DNA of 64,000 nucleotides from Sphingomonas parva (ex Maeng et al. 2020) (GTDB lineage Bacteria > Pseudomonadota > Alphaproteobacteria > Sphingomonadales > Sphingomonadaceae). The stretch covers positions 62,001 through 126,000 of the forward strand of contig NZ_SPDV01000010.1 of assembly GCF_004564275.1 (NCBI RefSeq). The letters run 5' to 3'. A program made the position numbers and the translations under genes. The notes below the pieces were generated by a model. The model saw nothing but the letters and a program-made list of their open reading frames with translations. It searched no databases and was not told the DNA's origin. Positions 37,376 through 46,370 of this stretch are shown here, one piece after another (the stretch's first letter is position 1; each line of letters opens with the position of its first letter).

Positions 37376-38980
37376 TCAGTCGGCGATCACCGGCGGACCG
37401 GCGGCGGCGCCCCCTTTCGGCCGCCGGAGCAGCAGGACGAGCGGCAGCGCGGCAAGCGTCACCAGCATCATCGCATGGAAATCGTCGAGATAGGCGATCA
37501 TCAGCGCCTGACGGTTGATCTCGGCGTCGAGCATCGCCGCCACGCTGTCGCCGAGGCCGCCGAGCATCTGCAGCAGCGCGGGATCGGCCGTCAGCGTATA
37601 GGGCGTCACATGCGCCGCAAGATCGGCATGGCTGACCTGGAGGTTGCGCGCGAGCAGGAAGGTGACCGCCGAGATGCCGATCGATCCGCCGATGTTGCGC
37701 GCCAGGTTGAACAATGCCGCGGCGGTGGTGCGGTATTGGGCCGGCAGCGAGGAGAAGGCGAGCGACTGGAGCGGAACGAAGATCAGGCCCAGTCCCAACC
37801 CCTGGACGAAACCGCTGACGATCACCGGGCGCGAGTCCATCTGAAGCGAGAAGCCTGACATCTGCCAGAGCGACAGCGCCATCAGCCCGATGCCGCCGAA
37901 GATCAGCAGCCGGGGATCGATCTTCCCGGTGAGCCGGCCGGCCGCCATCATCGAGATCAACGTCCCGATCCCGCGCGGCGCGGTGAGGAAGCCGGAATCG
38001 AGCACCGAATAGCCGAGCAGGCGCTGGAGCAGGGGCGGCAGCAGGGCAAGGCCGGCTAACAGCAGCACGCCGGTGACGGCCATGAACAGCAGCGACACGG
38101 CGAAGGTGCGGTCGGTGAACATCTTCGGCTCGAAGATCGGCTCGCGTGCCGTCACCAGATGGACGACGAACATCCATGCGCCGGCAATGGCGAGGCCGAG
38201 CTCGATGCGCACCTCCCAGCTTGCGAACCAGTCGAGCTGCTCGCCGCGGTCGAGCATCATCTGCAGGCTGCCCAATGCGAGCGCGAGCAGGGCGAAGCCG
38301 AACAGGTCGAACCGCCGCCGGTTGACCGGGAACGCCGGCATGTAGCGCAGCAGGATCAAGGTGCAGAGCACGCCGACCGGGAGGTTGACCAGGAACACCC
38401 AGCGCCAGCTGAAATTGTCGGTCAGCCATCCGCCGAGCACGGGCCCGAGGATCGGCCCGATCATCACGCCCATGCCGAACATCGCCATTGCCCGGGCGTG
38501 CTTCTCGGGCGGGTTGATGTCGAACAGCACGGCCTGGGCGATCGGCACCAGGAAGGCGCCGGAGACACCCTGCAGCGCCCGGAAGGCGACCATCTCGGGA
38601 AGGTTCTGCGCCATCGCGCAGAGCACCGAGGCGGCGGTGAAGGTCACCACCGACCAGATGAACAGGCGGCGGCGCCCGACCCGGTCCGCAAGCCAGCCGG
38701 TGATCGGAATCGCGATGGCCGAGGCGACGATGTAGGAGGTCAGCACCCAGTTGATCGTCTCCTGGGTGGCGGACATGCTCGCCATCATGTGCGGCAGCGC
38801 GACGTTGGCGATCGTCGTGTCGAGCACCTGCAGCAGCACCGCCATCATCAGCGCAACGCTGACGATGGCGTGCTCGACGCGGTCGAGGGCCAGCCGCTCC
38901 GGCGGCGGCGCGGCGGCGGCAACGCTCGCCACGTCAGCGCCTGGCGGCGGCCCGGGGCTGCGGGATCGTGGCCGACGCAT
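37376..38980 (-). CDS. emrB: Multidrug efflux MFS transporter, DHA2/EmrB type
   Basis: A 534-residue inner-membrane drug:H+ antiporter with fourteen predicted helices. Motifs: [16 protein letters not shown] (TM1), [13 protein letters not shown] (motif A) and [20 protein letters not shown] (motif C). With the EmrA-type protein upstream it forms an inner-membrane/adaptor pair that probably works with an outer-membrane channel encoded elsewhere. The frame opens at 38980, overlapping emrA; a GTG at 38932, just after the emrA stop, may be the real start. Confidence 0.88.
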   Translation of the reverse strand: MRRPRSRSPGPPPGADVASVAAAAPPPERLALDRVEHAIVSVALMMAVLLQVLDTTIANVALPHMMASMSATQETINWVLTSYIVASAIAIPITGWLADRVGRRRLFIWSVVTFTAASVLCAMAQNLPEMVAFRALQGVSGAFLVPIAQAVLFDINPPEKHARAMAMFGMGVMIGPILGPVLGGWLTDNFSWRWVFLVNLPVGVLCTLILLRYMPAFPVNRRRFDLFGFALLALALGSLQMMLDRGEQLDWFASWEVRIELGLAIAGAWMFVVHLVTAREPIFEPKMFTDRTFAVSLLFMAVTGVLLLAGLALLPPLLQRLLGYSVLDSGFLTAPRGIGTLISMMAAGRLTGKIDPRLLIFGGIGLMALSLWQMSGFSLQMDSRPVIVSGFVQGLGLGLIFVPLQSLAFSSLPAQYRTTAAALFNLARNIGGSIGISAVTFLLARNLQVSHADLAAHVTPYTLTADPALLQMLGGLGDSVAAMLDAEINRQALMIAYLDDFHAMMLVTLAALPLVLLLRRPKGGAAAGPPVIAD

Positions 38981-40070
38981 GCGCCGAGCCGGCGGACCGG
39001 GCCGGCGGCGGCGTCTCCTGGGTGTCGACGCTCACCTCCGCCGAGAGGCCGGCGAGCAGCGGCCGCCCGGCGTCCTCATCGAGCACGATGCGGACCGGCA
39101 CGCGCTGGGTGACCTTCACCCAATTGCCCGACGCGTTCTGCGCTGGCAGCACCGAGAATTCGGAGCCCGTGCCGCGGCCGATGCTTGCAACGTGGCCGTG
39201 CAGCTTGCGGCTCGGATAGGCGTCGAGCTTCACCTCGGCGGGCTGGCCCGGCGCCATCTTGGCGAGATCGGTCTCCTTGTAGTTCGCCTCGACCCAGACG
39301 TCGCCGCTGCGCACGACGGTCACCACCGACATACCCTGGATGACGGCGTTGCCGACCTGGAGGCGATCGGTCTGGGTGACGTACCCGTCGGCGGGCGCCC
39401 GGATCTCTGTCCGCTTGAGATCGAGCAGCGCCTTGTCGCGCGCGGCGCGCGCGGCGAGCAAAGCGGGCTGGTTGGTGTCGGGCCCGCTGCGCAGCTGCGC
39501 CTGCGTCACCTCGGCCTCGGATCGGGCGTTGGCGAGCCGCTCGCGCGCTTCCTGCACCTCGTGCAGAGCCTCGTCGTAGCGCGCCCGGGTGGTGAAGCCG
39601 CGCTCCAGCAGCTCCGCCTGGCGATCGAATGCGCGCTGGGCGTAGGTGAGATTCGCCTCGGCGCCCTTGATATCGGCGCCGCTGCCGGCGACCTCTGCCT
39701 GAGTGCGATTGACCTGCACCTGCGCTGCGGCGATCTGCGCCTCCGCCTGGGCGAGCGCGATCCGATAGTTGCTCGGATCGATCCTGAAGAGCAGATCGCC
39801 CTTCTTGACCTGCTGGTTTTCGCGCACCGCGACCTCGGCGATCGTGCCCGAGATCTCGGCCGCCACGGCCACCTTGTCCTGCTGGACATAGGCATTGTCG
39901 GTCGAGACGAAGCGGCCCGACGTCAGCCACAAATAGGCTCCGACCGCGGCCAGCAGCAGCGGCACGGACAGCATCAGCAGCAGCCTGCCCTTCGTCCTGC
40001 GCGGTGCGATGGCTGCGGCTTCCGCCGGCGCGGCGGCGACGTCGTTGGCGGCGATGGCGCCCTGCTTCAT
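38934..40070 (-). CDS. emrA: EmrA-type membrane fusion protein (HlyD family)
   Basis: A 378-residue periplasmic adaptor anchored by one N-terminal membrane helix (about residues 28-48, LLLMLSVPLLLAAVGAYLW). Then come a lipoyl/barrel-sandwich half (VAVAAEISGTIAEVAVRENQQVKKGDLLFRID), a long alpha-helical hairpin (about 105-210) and a beta-barrel segment (GYVTQTDRLQVGNAVIQG). It links the EmrB-type pump to an outer-membrane channel. The ATG overlaps the MarR stop by 4 bp. Confidence 0.9.
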   Translation of the reverse strand: MKQGAIAANDVAAAPAEAAAIAPRRTKGRLLLMLSVPLLLAAVGAYLWLTSGRFVSTDNAYVQQDKVAVAAEISGTIAEVAVRENQQVKKGDLLFRIDPSNYRIALAQAEAQIAAAQVQVNRTQAEVAGSGADIKGAEANLTYAQRAFDRQAELLERGFTTRARYDEALHEVQEARERLANARSEAEVTQAQLRSGPDTNQPALLAARAARDKALLDLKRTEIRAPADGYVTQTDRLQVGNAVIQGMSVVTVVRSGDVWVEANYKETDLAKMAPGQPAEVKLDAYPSRKLHGHVASIGRGTGSEFSVLPAQNASGNWVKVTQRVPVRIVLDEDAGRPLLAGLSAEVSVDTQETPPPARSAGSAHASATIPQPRAAARR

Positions 40071-40510
40071 GACTGCTTCCCTGTTCCGGCTGCCCCGCAG
40101 CCGAGATTCGCCCGCACGCGGCGGAGAGATTCCAGGACGATCCGCTGCTCGTCCGCGCCGACACCGTTCAACGCATCGGCGAGGAAATCGTCCGCAAGAA
40201 CGTGCAACTGGTCGAGCAGAGGGCCCGCCTTGGCGGTGAGATGGATCCGCCAGGCGCGGCGATCGTCCCCGTCCGGGCGGCGCTCGACCAGCCCGGCTTC
40301 GGAGAGGCGGTCGACCATCCTGGACAGAGTGATCGGCTCGACGTCGATCGCTTCCGCCAGCGCTATCTGTCGCTGGCCGTCCTCACGCGACAGCCGGGCG
40401 AGCACCCGCCACTGGGCCCGAGTCGCGCCCAATGCGCAGGCACGCCGATCGAAGGCGCGCCGCAGCGCGTGCGCCGTGTCGGCGACCTCGATCGCGAAAT
40501 TGTCGTCCAT
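40067..40510 (-). CDS. MarR-family transcriptional regulator of the efflux operon
   Basis: A 147-residue MarR-type winged-helix repressor. Recognisable segments: RAQWRVLARLSREDGQRQIALAEAI (HTH), DVEPITLSRMVDRLSEAGLVERRPDGDDRRAWRIHLTAKA (recognition helix and wing). It is the first gene of marR-emrA-emrB (overlap 4 bp) and probably represses its own operon through the palindrome at 40530-40544, with release by toxic aromatic compounds, as in EmrR/MarR systems (inference). Confidence 0.88.
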   Translation of the reverse strand: MDDNFAIEVADTAHALRRAFDRRACALGATRAQWRVLARLSREDGQRQIALAEAIDVEPITLSRMVDRLSEAGLVERRPDGDDRRAWRIHLTAKAGPLLDQLHVLADDFLADALNGVGADEQRIVLESLRRVRANLGCGAAGTGKQS

Positions 40511-40529
40511 GGAACAGATATAGTAGCAG

Positions 40530-40544
40530 TGCTTATCATAAGCA
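40530..40544. promoter_or_regulatory. MarR-type operator TGCTTATCATAAGCA
   Basis: A perfect inverted repeat with 7-bp arms around one central base, starting 20 bp upstream of the MarR start codon. On the minus strand it overlaps TTGCTT, a possible -35, with TATATC 17 bp downstream as a possible -10. This placement suits autorepression. Confidence 0.7.
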
Positions 40545-40571
40545 AGCTGGCAGCCTCATCCGCCTGTGTCT

Positions 40572-41372
40572 TCAGGTGCCGGCAGAAAGGTCCGCCAGGA
40601 ACGCGCGGACCCGCTTCGCGTTCATCCCGACGTCGCTGCCGCCGACACGGCTGATCGAGCGCATGTCCACCAGGCTGCCGCCGCCCGGGGCTGGGCGGAC
40701 GCGAACGATCGCGTCGTCCTTGAAGCGGAAGAACAGGCTGGTCGCCGTCACCTCCAGCGTACCGCCCGCAGGATCGGACAGCGCGACGTCCCAGCCCCGC
40801 TCGCGCGCCAGGGCCTCTGCGCGCCTCACGGTGTCCTCGACGCTGGTCGAGACCTTGATCGTGCGCAGATCGCCATAAGCCTCCCGGTGGAGGGCCTTCC
40901 ACCGTTGCTCCGGCGAGAGCGCCTTCAGCGCCGTCCGGTCCATGTCGGGCACATTCTCGAGATTGTCCGCGCGGACCTTCAGCCGCGTGAATTGCGGCAG
41001 ATCGTCGAGGTCGGTGGCGACGTCATGAATCGCGGGAACGCTGCGCGCCTGGCGAACCAGGGACCCGAGGAAGAGCAGGAAGCCGAGCGCCGCGACCAGA
41101 GCCGCGAGATTGGCGAGCAGCAGCCGCCCACGACGGGCGCGCTGCGCCATGACCAGCCCGACGAGGCCGAGGACGGCGCCGGCGATCGCCACGAAAAAGG
41201 CATAGCGCAGCACGCCGAAGGCGCCGCGGAAATGCCACATGCCCTGGCCGGCGCCCAGCGCGGCGGCAAGCGCCACGATCACGCTGCCGACGCCAAGCAC
41301 CACCGCTGCCCAGGTCACCCGTCGAGCCCAGAGGCTGTTTGCCCGAGCCGCTCCGGACGTCTGTGTCGCCAT
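40572..41372 (-). CDS. DUF1499-domain membrane protein
   Basis: A 266-residue protein. Three hydrophobic segments lie in the first 120 residues (RVTWAAVVLGVGSVIVALAAALG and two more), followed by a soluble DUF1499 domain (about 150-262) with PQFTRLKVRADNLENVPDM-type start, YGDLRTIKVSTSVEDTVRRAE and FRFKDDAIVRVRP, ending SRVGGSDVGMNAKRVRAFL. ATG 41372 follows GGGGAGAG. The function of the family is unknown. It precedes the MarR gene in the same orientation, but the operator between them suggests separate transcription. Confidence 0.75.
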   Translation of the reverse strand: MATQTSGAARANSLWARRVTWAAVVLGVGSVIVALAAALGAGQGMWHFRGAFGVLRYAFFVAIAGAVLGLVGLVMAQRARRGRLLLANLAALVAALGFLLFLGSLVRQARSVPAIHDVATDLDDLPQFTRLKVRADNLENVPDMDRTALKALSPEQRWKALHREAYGDLRTIKVSTSVEDTVRRAEALARERGWDVALSDPAGGTLEVTATSLFFRFKDDAIVRVRPAPGGGSLVDMRSISRVGGSDVGMNAKRVRAFLADLSAGT

Positions 41373-41488
41373 CGTCGCTCTCCCCTTTTCCGCATGGTGC
41401 GCCCATGGCAGCAGTCGGGCAAGCCGGCCGCGCGGCGCCGGAACCCGCTCGACAAGCCTGCGGCTGCTTTCTAGATAGGAAGCGCCGG

Positions 41489-41562
41489 GCGGGTGTAGCT
41501 CAATGGTAGAGCAGAAGCTTCCCAAGCTTACGACGAGGGTTCGATTCCCTTCACCCGCTCCA
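41489..41562 (+). tRNA. tRNA-Gly (anticodon CCC)
   Basis: A 74-nt gene with encoded CCA. The acceptor stem GCGGGTG pairs with CACCCGC, the D arm is GCTC...GAGC, the anticodon loop TTCCCAA reads CCC, and the T arm AGGGTTCGATTCCCT is standard. The anticodon stem GAAGC/GCTTA has a G-A mismatch at its outer pair. It decodes GGG glycine codons. Confidence 0.93.
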
Positions 41563-41564
41563 CG

Positions 41565-41589
41565 AAAACCATGCCGGGGCATGGTTTTT
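41565..41589. terminator. Rho-independent terminator after tRNA-Gly
   Basis: AAAACCATGCC (41565-41575) pairs perfectly with GGCATGGTTTT (41578-41588) followed by another T. The A-run and T-run on both sides make it potentially bidirectional. It begins 2 bp after the tRNA CCA end. Confidence 0.7.
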
Positions 41590-41788
41590 GTGGAGCGCAC
41601 GAGCGCGCAGCGCGAGGGGCGACCTCCCATGCCGGGGGCATGGTTTTTGTGGAGCGCACGAGCGCGAGGGGCGACTGCCCCAACATGCCGGGAGCCGGAT
41701 TCTGTCGGAGCGCACTCGCGCAGCGTGGGGGCGACTGCCCGGCCACGCTAAGCCATGGCTTTGTCGGAGGGGCGCCGCAGCTCCCCCA
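41571..41788. repeat. Degenerate tandem repeat of about 56-60 bp, nearly four copies
   Basis: Units start at 41571, 41629, 41685 and 41745 (last one partial). The first two share ATGCCGGGGGCATGGTTTTT-like starts followed by GTGGAGCGCACGAGCGCG and GGGGCGAC; the third and fourth are more diverged. The copies duplicate the terminator hairpin and the DNA after it. The following 250 bp (41789-42038), up to the TonB-receptor gene, hold no gene; they presumably contain its promoter, which I could not place. Confidence 0.7.
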
Positions 41789-42038
41789 CTATTGGGATCC
41801 CATCACCGACGGTGCCAGCGCTACCGTGTAGCGCAGCCAAGCGGCGTCTTCGGCGCGACAAGCCGCGATCCACACTGCGCAAGATTGCACCAAAATGGTG
41901 TGTTGCAGAAACAGCACAGGCACTTTGCATCCCGTTGCCCGGACGGACCCGCGGCTTGCCTCCGCTCACCGCCCCTCGGTAGGGCCTGTCCCGGGATGAT
42001 TAACTCCCGCCGTGGCGGGTAAAACGTAGGGGACTTCA

Positions 42039-44957
42039 ATGTCATTTGCTTCCAAGGCACGTCTGCTGACGTCCAGCCTGTTGATCGGTGCTGCGTCCTT
42101 CGCGGCCCCGGCCTTCGCCCAGACCGGCCCGGTGGAATCCGAGAACCCCGCCGGCCAGAGCGCCACCGACACCGCCGGCGAGGATCAGGGATCGATCGTC
42201 GTCACCGGCTCGCGCATCGTCCGTCCCGAGGTTTCGGCATCGGTCCCCGTCGCAGTGCTCTCCGACGAGGGCATCCAGGCGAGCGGTGCGGCCAACCTCC
42301 AGGACGCACTCTCCGAGCTGCCGTCGGTCGGCCAGAACATCAGCCGCACCTCCACCAACTTCTCGACGACCGCCAACGGCCAGGCGAGCGTGAACCTGCG
42401 CAACCTGGGATCGGCCCGCACGCTCGTTCTCGTCGACGGCCGTCGCTTCGTCGCCGGCCTGCCGGGCACCTCGATTGTCGACATCAACACCATCCCGACC
42501 GATCTGATCGAGCGGGTCGAGGTCGTCACCGGCGGCGCTTCCGCCGTCTACGGCTCGGAAGCGATCGCCGGCGTGGTCAACTTCGTGCTCAATGACGATT
42601 TCGAGGGCGTCCGCGTCCGCGGCCAGGGCACCATCTCCGACGAGGGCGATGCAGCGCGCCAGTACGTCTCGGTGACGGCGGGCACCGGCTTCGCCGGCGG
42701 CCGCGGCAACATCATCGCCTACGGCCAGTACGATCGCGACGAGGGCCTGCGGTCGCGCAACCGCGCCTTCTCCGCCACCGACGTGCCGAACCGCAGCTCG
42801 TTCTCCGCCCAGGGTCTGTTCAGCCCGGACGGCAGCTTCGCGCCGGGCGCCTCGACCTTCACCTTCGATCAGGCGAACAATCTGATCCCGTACCAGAGCG
42901 CCAACATCAACGGCTACAACCGCAACTACGATCGCTACCTTGCGGTGCCGGTCGAGCGCTATCTCGGCACCTTGCTTGGCAAGTTCGAGGTCACCGACGG
43001 GATCGAGCTGTTCGTCGAAGGCGAATATGCGAAGACCAAGTCGCGCTCGAGCCTCGAGCCGCAGGCCGTCGCCAATACCGATCTCACCAACCCGGACGGC
43101 TCGGTCTACGCCGGCATTCCGCTTACCAACCCGTTCATTCCGCTGGGCATCCGCAATGCGGTGAATGCGTTGAACACCGACGCCGATCCCGACAATGACG
43201 TCACGGCGATCCCGTTCCGTCGGCGTTCGAACGACATCTTCGATCGCAGCAACCGCAACGATCGTGAGCTGTGGCGCGGGGTCATCGGTCTGCGCGGGGA
43301 GCTCGGCAACGGCTACAAGTGGGACGTCTACTACAACCACGGCGAGTCGAAGGATCACACCGCGTCCGAGACGATCCTCGGTCCGAACTATGTGAACAGC
43401 CTCAACGCCGTCGCCGGCCCGAATGGTCCCGTCTGCTCGATCAACGTCGATGCTGACCCGACGAACAACGATCCCAATTGCGTGCCGATCAACATCTTCG
43501 GCTTCAACACCGCGACGCCCGCCGCATCCAACTACGTCACCGCGGGCGGCCTGCTCTCGACCTACGATGCCAAGGTCAAGCAGGACGTCGTTGCCGCGAC
43601 GATCTCGGGCTCGGTCCTCGACCTGCCCGGCGGCCCGCTCGGCTTCGCGACCGGTGTGGAATACCGCCGCGAGAAGAGCACCGAGGATTTCGACGAGGCG
43701 ACGAACCTCGGCCTGACCCTCGGCAACTTCCTGTCGGACACGCGCGGCAAGTACAACGTCAAGGAAGGCTTCGTCGAAATCGTCGCGCCGATCCTCGCCG
43801 ACAGGACCGGCTTCCATTACCTCGGCCTCGAGGGCGCGGTTCGCTACGCCGATTACTCGACCGTCGGCGGCGTCTGGAGCTGGAAGGCGGGCGGCGAATA
43901 TGCCCCGACCCGCGACATCCGCTTCCGCGCCATCTACTCCGAGGCGACCCGCGCACCGAGCATCTCCGAGCTGTTCTCGGCGCAGAGCGAGACGTTCCTG
44001 TCGGTCATCGACCCGTGCGACCAGCGCGCCGGCGAGGGTGACAACGCGCCGATCGCGATTCCGGCCGGCCAGCTTCCGGCCGCCTGTCTCGCCGTTCCCG
44101 CGATCGCGGCGGCGTCGCAGACGGCCGGCGGCTTCGTCTACTCGACGGCGCAGCTGCAGAACATCAACGGCTTCCTCGGCGGCAACCCGAACCTCCAGGA
44201 AGAGACTGCGAAGACGCTGACCGCCGGCGCGGTGTTCACGCCGACGTTCCTGCGCAACTTCACCCTCTCGGTAGATTACTACCGGATCAAGGTGCAGGAC
44301 GCGATCGGCATCATCGGCCAGCAGACCTCGCTCGACGAATGCATCACCGGCAGCGGCGAGGCGATCTTCTGCGGCAACATCGTTCGCGACGCGACCGGCC
44401 GGGTGGTCACCGTCAATGCGCTGAACCTCAACACCGGATCGTTCTTCGTCGAGGGCATCGACACCCAGGCCCGCTACAACCAGAACATCGGCCCGGCGCG
44501 TTTGGATCTGTCCGTCTACTGGAACCATCTGCTCGAGCAGGAGCAGACCTCGGTCCCGGGCGGCCCGACCCAGGGCGAAGTCGGCCAGCTCGACTGCTAC
44601 AATTGCGGCCGTCTAGGCACCGGCTTCAAGGACAAGGTCTTCGCTTCGGCGACCGTTGCGATGGAGAATTGGTCGCTTAACTGGCGCACCAACTGGTACA
44701 GCTCGGTGGTCGACGACCTCACCGATCCGGACCCGATCAAGACGGGTGACTTCTGGTACCACGACGCCCAGCTGCGCTTCACCGCCGGCGACGCGCAGAA
44801 GCTCGAGTTCTACCTCGGCGTGAACAACATCTTCGACAAGAAGCCGCCGCTGTTCGGCGACACGAACCTCGTGACGTTCCCGGGCACCCAGACGTCCGCG
44901 AACACCTACGATCTTTTTGGCCGGATGCTCTACGCCGGCGTCGACTTCCGGTTCTGA
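42039..44957 (+). CDS. TonB-dependent outer-membrane receptor
   Basis: A 972-residue receptor. Signal peptide (residues 1-27, cleavage after PAFA), a short linker, plug domain (about 48-170, IVVTGSRIVRPE then NLRNLGSARTLVLVDGRR and GGASAVYGSEAIAGVVNFVL) and a 22-strand barrel ending in Phe (YAGVDFRF). It lacks the N-terminal signalling domain of FecA-type receptors. It belongs to the large Caulobacter/sphingomonad group that imports oligosaccharides, peptides and other compounds; the ligand is unknown. It is monocistronic, closed by a strong terminator; the dipeptidase-family gene converges on it. Confidence 0.93.
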   Translation: MSFASKARLLTSSLLIGAASFAAPAFAQTGPVESENPAGQSATDTAGEDQGSIVVTGSRIVRPEVSASVPVAVLSDEGIQASGAANLQDALSELPSVGQNISRTSTNFSTTANGQASVNLRNLGSARTLVLVDGRRFVAGLPGTSIVDINTIPTDLIERVEVVTGGASAVYGSEAIAGVVNFVLNDDFEGVRVRGQGTISDEGDAARQYVSVTAGTGFAGGRGNIIAYGQYDRDEGLRSRNRAFSATDVPNRSSFSAQGLFSPDGSFAPGASTFTFDQANNLIPYQSANINGYNRNYDRYLAVPVERYLGTLLGKFEVTDGIELFVEGEYAKTKSRSSLEPQAVANTDLTNPDGSVYAGIPLTNPFIPLGIRNAVNALNTDADPDNDVTAIPFRRRSNDIFDRSNRNDRELWRGVIGLRGELGNGYKWDVYYNHGESKDHTASETILGPNYVNSLNAVAGPNGPVCSINVDADPTNNDPNCVPINIFGFNTATPAASNYVTAGGLLSTYDAKVKQDVVAATISGSVLDLPGGPLGFATGVEYRREKSTEDFDEATNLGLTLGNFLSDTRGKYNVKEGFVEIVAPILADRTGFHYLGLEGAVRYADYSTVGGVWSWKAGGEYAPTRDIRFRAIYSEATRAPSISELFSAQSETFLSVIDPCDQRAGEGDNAPIAIPAGQLPAACLAVPAIAAASQTAGGFVYSTAQLQNINGFLGGNPNLQEETAKTLTAGAVFTPTFLRNFTLSVDYYRIKVQDAIGIIGQQTSLDECITGSGEAIFCGNIVRDATGRVVTVNALNLNTGSFFVEGIDTQARYNQNIGPARLDLSVYWNHLLEQEQTSVPGGPTQGEVGQLDCYNCGRLGTGFKDKVFASATVAMENWSLNWRTNWYSSVVDDLTDPDPIKTGDFWYHDAQLRFTAGDAQKLEFYLGVNNIFDKKPPLFGDTNLVTFPGTQTSANTYDLFGRMLYAGVDFRF

Positions 44958-44993
44958 CGAGACCGGGTTTCCGCTCCGGCGGAAGCGATCCTC

Positions 44994-45024
44994 AGGGGCG
45001 GAGCCGATGGCTCCGCCCCTTTTT
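44994..45024 (+). terminator. Strong terminator after the TonB receptor
   Basis: AGGGGCGGAGCC (44994-45005), loop GAT, GGCTCCGCCCCT (45009-45020), then TTTT. The 12-bp stem is perfect. It may also stop transcription of the convergent gene at 45033-46157. Confidence 0.9.
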
Positions 45025-45032
45025 CGTGCAAA

Positions 45033-46157
45033 TCAGCCGAGGACGTCGGTCAGCACACGGGCAAAATTCCCTCCCATGATGCGGTCGACGTCGCGCGGCC
45101 GGAACCCGTCCGCTTCGAGCGCCCGGCGGATTTTCACCATCCGATCGAGCGTGTTGAGTTCCGGAACGACGACATGCTCAGGCGTCCATTCGAAGCCGGG
45201 GATGCCGAGCGCGCGCATCGCCAGCCACCATTCGAGATACTCCTTCACGCCTTCGCGATTGTCGTTGCCGAGCTTCAACAGGTTCGGCTGACCGGCCATC
45301 GGAAAGTCGTTGGAGATGCCCACGGCCTCGATGCCGCCCACCTGGATGACATGGCGGATATGGGCGATCAGATGCTCGACCCGCGGTTGCGGGTCACGCG
45401 TGAGCCAGAAGCTCATCATGAAGATGCCGATCACGCCGCCTCGATCGGCGATGGCGCGGATCGCCTCGTCCGGAATGCACCGCGGATGATCGAGGATCGC
45501 CCGGCATGCGCCGTGGGAGTAGACGATCGGCGAGCGGCTGAGCCGCGCCGCCTCCAGCATCGTCGCGACCGAGCCATGCGAGACGTCCGGCAGGATCCGG
45601 AGGCGGTTCATCTCGTCCAGGCCCTCGACACCCAGCCGGGTTAGTCCGCGCTGGACCCGCTCGAGGGCGCCGCCGGCGAAGGCGGTGTCGTTGTGATGGG
45701 TGAACTGGAGGACGCGCAGCCCTTTGCCATAGAAATAGGAAATGCGGGCGAGATCGTCGGCAACGGGTTCGCACGACTGGAACTGGAGGAATGCGGCGCA
45801 GCCGGTGCGACGGCCGATGTCGCTGCCGCGCTCGGCCACGAAGGCCAGGTCGCTGCCGCTCAGTCTCGCGGCTGCCGCGTCGATCGCCTTGACGTTCGTC
45901 TCGAAGGTCCGGCGATAGCGCGGCGTGCCGTCCGGATCGCGCACCTCCCCGACCTCCGAAACATCGCAGATCATCGCCACGAGCCCTGCTCGGCGAATCT
46001 CCTCGAGATCGTCGGGAAGGAAGCTCAGGCCGTCTACAAAACCGGGCTTGGGCAAGTCGGGCGACGCGGCTGGAACGGTCGCACAAGCGGCAAGCGGGGC
46101 CACGGCGAGCGCTCCGAGCACGGATCTGCGGGAGCAGGCGGGTAGAGCGTCGGTCAT
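45033..46157 (-). CDS. M19 dipeptidase-family lipoprotein with missing metal ligands
   Basis: A 374-residue membrane-dipeptidase (renal dipeptidase, M19) homologue. The signal SRRSVLGALAVAPLAAC has Arg-Arg (possible Tat) and a lipobox with lipidated C25. The barrel keeps DVSHGS (H194) and IVYSHGACRAI (H215), two zinc ligands. The N-terminal HxD ligands of active enzymes (DGHND) are replaced by VDGLSFLP (residues 41-48), and the bridging Glu aligns with Gln127 (QFQSCEP). The binuclear site therefore looks incomplete. Activity may be lost or changed. Start ATG 46157; the frame continues upstream without coding character. Confidence 0.8.
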   Translation of the reverse strand: MTDALPACSRRSVLGALAVAPLAACATVPAASPDLPKPGFVDGLSFLPDDLEEIRRAGLVAMICDVSEVGEVRDPDGTPRYRRTFETNVKAIDAAAARLSGSDLAFVAERGSDIGRRTGCAAFLQFQSCEPVADDLARISYFYGKGLRVLQFTHHNDTAFAGGALERVQRGLTRLGVEGLDEMNRLRILPDVSHGSVATMLEAARLSRSPIVYSHGACRAILDHPRCIPDEAIRAIADRGGVIGIFMMSFWLTRDPQPRVEHLIAHIRHVIQVGGIEAVGISNDFPMAGQPNLLKLGNDNREGVKEYLEWWLAMRALGIPGFEWTPEHVVVPELNTLDRMVKIRRALEADGFRPRDVDRIMGGNFARVLTDVLG

Positions 46158-46370
46158 GGATCCTCGCAGTCGGTGAAGGGCGGGTTTGCGGCGTCGCAGG
46201 CGCGCGATCAACCCGTCCCCGGGGCAGTTTCGGGGCAACGCGCTCGGCGGTGCTCGGGCAGTTGAGTCGCCCGAGCACGTAAGGCGGCTTGGCACGGCGC
46301 GAGGCGCGGCCGGCCTCGAGTCATGGTAGGATGCCGCCACGGACGGCAGTGCCGGCAAATGAGGCGCCCA

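Noticed and set aside
41528-41746. Minus-strand frame over tRNA-Gly ending VKGIEPSS
   Set aside because: The peptide ending is a well-known artefact of reading the complement of a tRNA 3' half; the rest covers the tandem repeats.
41489-41960. Genomic island at tRNA-Gly
   Set aside because: There is no integrase, no direct repeat of the tRNA 3' end farther on, and no clear change in base composition.
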